Assembly (NCBI GenBank): GCA_964494505.1
Contig: CAZBRO010000029.1
Location: 12,563 to 76,562, forward strand
Direction: 5' to 3'
Length of the DNA: 64,000 bases
From: CAIYRG01 sp964494505
GTDB taxonomy: Bacteria > Pseudomonadota > Alphaproteobacteria > Micropepsales > Micropepsaceae
The first letter of the stretch is position 1, and the number at the start of each line of letters is the position of its first letter. The notes beneath the pieces are model-generated. The model ran no database searches, had not been told where the DNA came from, and saw nothing but the letters and a program-made list of their open reading frames with translations. The position numbers and the translations under genes are program-made. Of the stretch, positions 61,904 to 64,000 are shown one piece after another.

Positions 61904-62398
61904 TCACTTCTTCCGGAACTTATCCAGGCTGACCACTTGCGGACCCCCACCTTGGGACTCGGCAGGCTTGGCTGCGGCTTCCGGGGGGGCGGGAACCTTG
62001 GGGCTCTCCGCCGGGACCGCCGGCGGCCCGGCCTGCGCCACCGTCGCGTTCTTGAACTGGAGCCCGAACTGAACGCTCGGATCGGCAAAGGCCGTCAGCG
62101 CTGCGAACGGCACGGCGAGCGTGCAGGGAAGCTTCTGGAAAGTCAGCATAACCTCGAACCCGTCCGCGCCGACCTGGAGTCCAGAATACTGGTTCTGGAG
62201 CACGATGGTCATCTCGTCGGGATAGCGTTCTTTGAGGAAATCGGGGATGTCGACGCCCGGATCGTGGGTCTTGAAGGTCAGGTAGAAATGGTGGCTGCCG
62301 ATCAGGCCCTGCTTCTGGACGCGGGCAAGGGCATCCCTCACCACGCCGCGCAGGGCCTTGTCCGTGAGCGCTTCGTAACCGATGTAGTCTTTTGCCAT
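61904..62398 (-). CDS. sspB: SspB-type ClpXP adaptor
   Basis: This 164-residue adaptor shows LIGSHHFYLTFKTHDPGVDI, YPDEMTIVLQNQYSGLQVGA and CTLAVPFAALTAFADPSVQF, the SspB barrel that binds ssrA-tagged proteins. A disordered linker rich in Pro/Ala (about 123-152) leads to the ClpX-binding tail VVSLDKFRKK, matching alphaproteobacterial SspB. It delivers tagged proteins from stalled ribosomes to ClpXP. Confidence 0.92.
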   Translation of the reverse strand: MAKDYIGYEALTDKALRGVVRDALARVQKQGLIGSHHFYLTFKTHDPGVDIPDFLKERYPDEMTIVLQNQYSGLQVGADGFEVMLTFQKLPCTLAVPFAALTAFADPSVQFGLQFKNATVAQAGPPAVPAESPKVPAPPEAAAKPAESQGGGPQVVSLDKFRKK

Positions 62399-62490
62399 GT
62401 CTTATAGAAACCCTAACCTGTTGTTCCATAAATAATATTATAGGCTTCAAAACCTCCGTGCTGGCGGTATTGCTGGCGGTAGAGCGAAAC

Positions 62491-62537
62491 CATCCCGGAA
62501 AGTCCCAGAAAGTCCCGGCGGGTCCCGGAAAGTCCCT
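62491..62537. repeat. 10-bp tandem repeat (five imperfect copies)
   Basis: The unit AGTCCCGGAA recurs at a 10-bp spacing (62491 CATCCCGGAA, 62501 AGTCCCAGAA, 62511 AGTCCCGGCG, 62521 GGTCCCGGAA, 62531 AGTCCCTCCG). It lies between sspB and the unknown genes that start the likely prophage edge. Confidence 0.7.
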
Positions 62538-62686
62538 CCGCTACCGTTCATTACGCTCCACTGCCCCGAAAATGCAAAGGGCGCGCCGAGTCGCATCGTC
62601 GGCGTAGCGCGCCTAGGACGGGAGAGCCAATGCGCACCGCGCGCGAGTCATGTTAAGGGGCAAGGTGGAGATAACGCTGGGCGGCC

Positions 62687-63169
62687 GTGTTTTACTCAAT
62701 TCTGAAAGGCCATCCTCTGGAAATAGAGGATGGGGAAGACGGCTCCAAATCCGTCACTGTTGAATTGGCGCAAAATGCGGACGGCCGCATCTCCGCCCTT
62801 TCCTGTAATCTGGCCCCTACGGCTGTGGGGGACGAACTCTTCTGGGAATTTTCGTTCAGTATTGAAGTGTTTTCGCTGGACAATAGCTTTGAGCCGTTCA
62901 GCACGCAGGACAGAAGTATGGCGGCTCCCTATATCCCGTCCGACGTGCGGCCGATGGCGATGACCATCGTTTGCAAGTCGTTAAGTGCGCTAATCCGCCA
63001 CGTACAGCCAAGGCGGGTATTCTGGGTCACAAAAGAGAGGGAACTACCTGAAAAGGCTCTTCGCAAGTATGATCTATTAACCCAAACCCTGGAAAATGCT
63101 GGATATTCCGTGCGAGAGGTGGGAACTGACCCCTATGGGAGGCGTTTTTGCTCCATGGAGTTGGCCTAG
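62687..63169 (+). CDS. Hypothetical protein
   Basis: A 160-residue protein starting at a GTG. It includes a beta-strand-rich front half (VTVELAQNADGRISALSCNL, FWEFSFSIEVFSLD) and a helical back half (ALIRHVQPRRVFWVTKEREL, YDLLTQTLENAGYSVREVGT). No family is recognised. Codon use and frame look genuine. It is the first gene past the tandem repeat and may belong to the mobile or prophage segment. Confidence 0.55.
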   Translation: MFYSILKGHPLEIEDGEDGSKSVTVELAQNADGRISALSCNLAPTAVGDELFWEFSFSIEVFSLDNSFEPFSTQDRSMAAPYIPSDVRPMAMTIVCKSLSALIRHVQPRRVFWVTKERELPEKALRKYDLLTQTLENAGYSVREVGTDPYGRRFCSMELA

Positions 63170-63239
63170 GTAACGCCCCAATTGACGGGTAAGGGTGGCG
63201 CCCTTTAGGATTAGATGGAAATGCACCAAGGAGGGTGCG

Positions 63240-63437
63240 ATGTTAGCTTTCAAACGCAAACCCACCGTGAAGGACTACGCGAGCGATCGCGTTTTTGACG
63301 GCAAGCGAGTGATTTCGCCTGCCCGCTTGGCACAACTTCGCGCCAACTATAACCGCAAGCATACGACGGCGGTAACTCGATTTGTGGCCCGTTTCGGCGA
63401 AGTCATCAGAATAGGCCTAGCCCACGCTCGTCATTGA
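63240..63437 (+). CDS. Small basic hypothetical protein
   Basis: A 65-residue protein after AAGGAGG with ATG at 63240. The sequence (FKRKPTVKDYASDRVFDGKR, VISPARLAQLRANYNRKH) is basic and short. No family is recognised. It is in line with phage-type small ORFs. Confidence 0.5.
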   Translation: MLAFKRKPTVKDYASDRVFDGKRVISPARLAQLRANYNRKHTTAVTRFVARFGEVIRIGLAHARH

Positions 63438-63630
63438 TTGGCGAAAACCCGTTAGCGACCCACCTCTCAAATCCATCGCATGTTGCCGCTGTTACGGTCG
63501 TAACGGTCCGCGCGTAGCGCATTCTCACCACTTAAGCAGACAGTAGCGCTGGCTACAGCGGCGCTCGCGTTATGATTTAGGCGATTTCTTCGGCTGCGCG
63601 CGCGTCAGTCGTGAGCACACGCTGTCAGTT

Positions 63631-64000
63631 ATGACAGGGCAGGAAATCAAAATCCCAGTCTCCGCCGATACGTCCGGTGCCGAGTCCGGTATCAAACGAG
63701 TCGACCGCGCTGCGGCCGGGGCGGCCGGATCGGTCAACGATATCGCCACTGCGGCCCATGCCGCCGGCAAGGCAATAGACGACCTCGGCAGCAAGATCGA
63801 CGGCATCGGCCGGAAGTCCCAGGCGGCATCAGACGGTGCCGTCAACCAGGTCAAATACACCGCCGACCGCCTCAGAGCCATTCAGGAGCAGTTGTCGCGC
63901 GAGTTCGGCGGCGATGTCTCGATGAACGATGCCCGCACCGCGGCGCTGAATTTCGAGCGGATGCGCGCCGGGAGAGGGCTCGGCAGCCGAAGCATGCGGA
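63631..64000 (+). CDS. Phage tail tape-measure-like protein, start only
   Basis: The frame is open from ATG at 63631 to the window end. The visible 123 residues (MTGQEIKIPVSADTSGAESG, VDRAAAGAAGSVNDIATAA, ALNFERMRAGRGLGSRSMR) include the typical opening of tape-measure or minor-tail proteins: a structured MTG...IPVSADTSG start followed by an Ala/Gly-rich helical region. This suggests a prophage continuing to the right. The reading is short and the family is only recognised from the opening. Confidence 0.5.
   Translation, partial: MTGQEIKIPVSADTSGAESGIKRVDRAAAGAAGSVNDIATAAHAAGKAIDDLGSKIDGIGRKSQAASDGAVNQVKYTADRLRAIQEQLSREFGGDVSMNDARTAALNFERMRAGRGLGSRSMR

Overview
The window is a GC-rich bacterial chromosome segment, most likely from an alphaproteobacterium. 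The support is indirect: an alphaproteobacterial-type SspB adaptor, a fused SecD-SecF, two HWE/HisKA_2-type histidine kinases, large TonB-dependent receptors and Tat-exported enzymes. A Rhizomicrobium/Micropepsaceae-like host is a guess. No rRNA was seen. There are two tRNA genes, Arg(CCT) and Lys(CTT).

Layout. 1-3.2 kb: a catabolic operon (outer-membrane protein, BiuH-like cysteine hydrolase, NCS2-like permease) with a GntR/FCD regulator and a perfect palindromic operator candidate. 3.6-7.3 kb: an orphan DUF4157 (eCIS-core) protein with an HELAH motif, then a Tat-exported amidohydrolase. 7.6-19.6 kb: an accessory region with heavy decay. It holds a CHASE-GGDEF-EAL protein whose C-terminus runs into a truncated conjugation coupling ATPase, a replication-relaxation protein, a two-repeat type I-C-like CRISPR remnant without cas genes, two coupled signalling kinases (one with a nearly perfect tandem PAS duplication), an exosortase-type acyltransferase broken by one in-frame stop, a frameshifted HNH nuclease, a perfect 21-bp inverted repeat, a ParB fragment fused to a second coupling-ATPase fragment, and tRNA-Arg(CCT).

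19.7-30 kb: periplasmic enzymes and propeller, cupin and endonuclease-fold proteins, then a compact sensory operon (TonB receptor, YfiR-like protein, CHASE8-like histidine kinase, response regulator). 29-38.5 kb: an NMT1-type binding protein, an M16 protease, a molybdate cluster (ModA, ModE, Mop; no modBC here), and a translationally coupled pair: a penicillin-acylase-type Ntn amidase followed by a bacterial GH3 acyl-amido synthetase. 38.5-52.5 kb: cytochrome c, small exported proteins, a 1072-residue TonB receptor, an ICMT-like methyltransferase, a SoxB-like Tat phosphoesterase, an SMP-30-like protein, an HWE kinase, a hemerythrin protein and a coupled pair of flavin split-barrel proteins.

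53-62.4 kb is housekeeping-like: secDF with a coupled small membrane ORF, an amidohydrolase-like protein lacking the usual HxH ligands, tRNA-Lys, fumC, a double heme-binding (GlcG/HbpS-like) protein and sspB. The last 1.5 kb carries unknown small genes, a 10-bp tandem repeat and the start of a phage tape-measure-like protein that runs off the end, suggesting a prophage edge.

The features judged most worth testing are the GH3/penicillin-acylase pair, the YfiR-kinase operon, the orphan DUF4157 protein and the decayed plasmid/CRISPR island. All functional statements come from reading motifs by eye; no database search was run.
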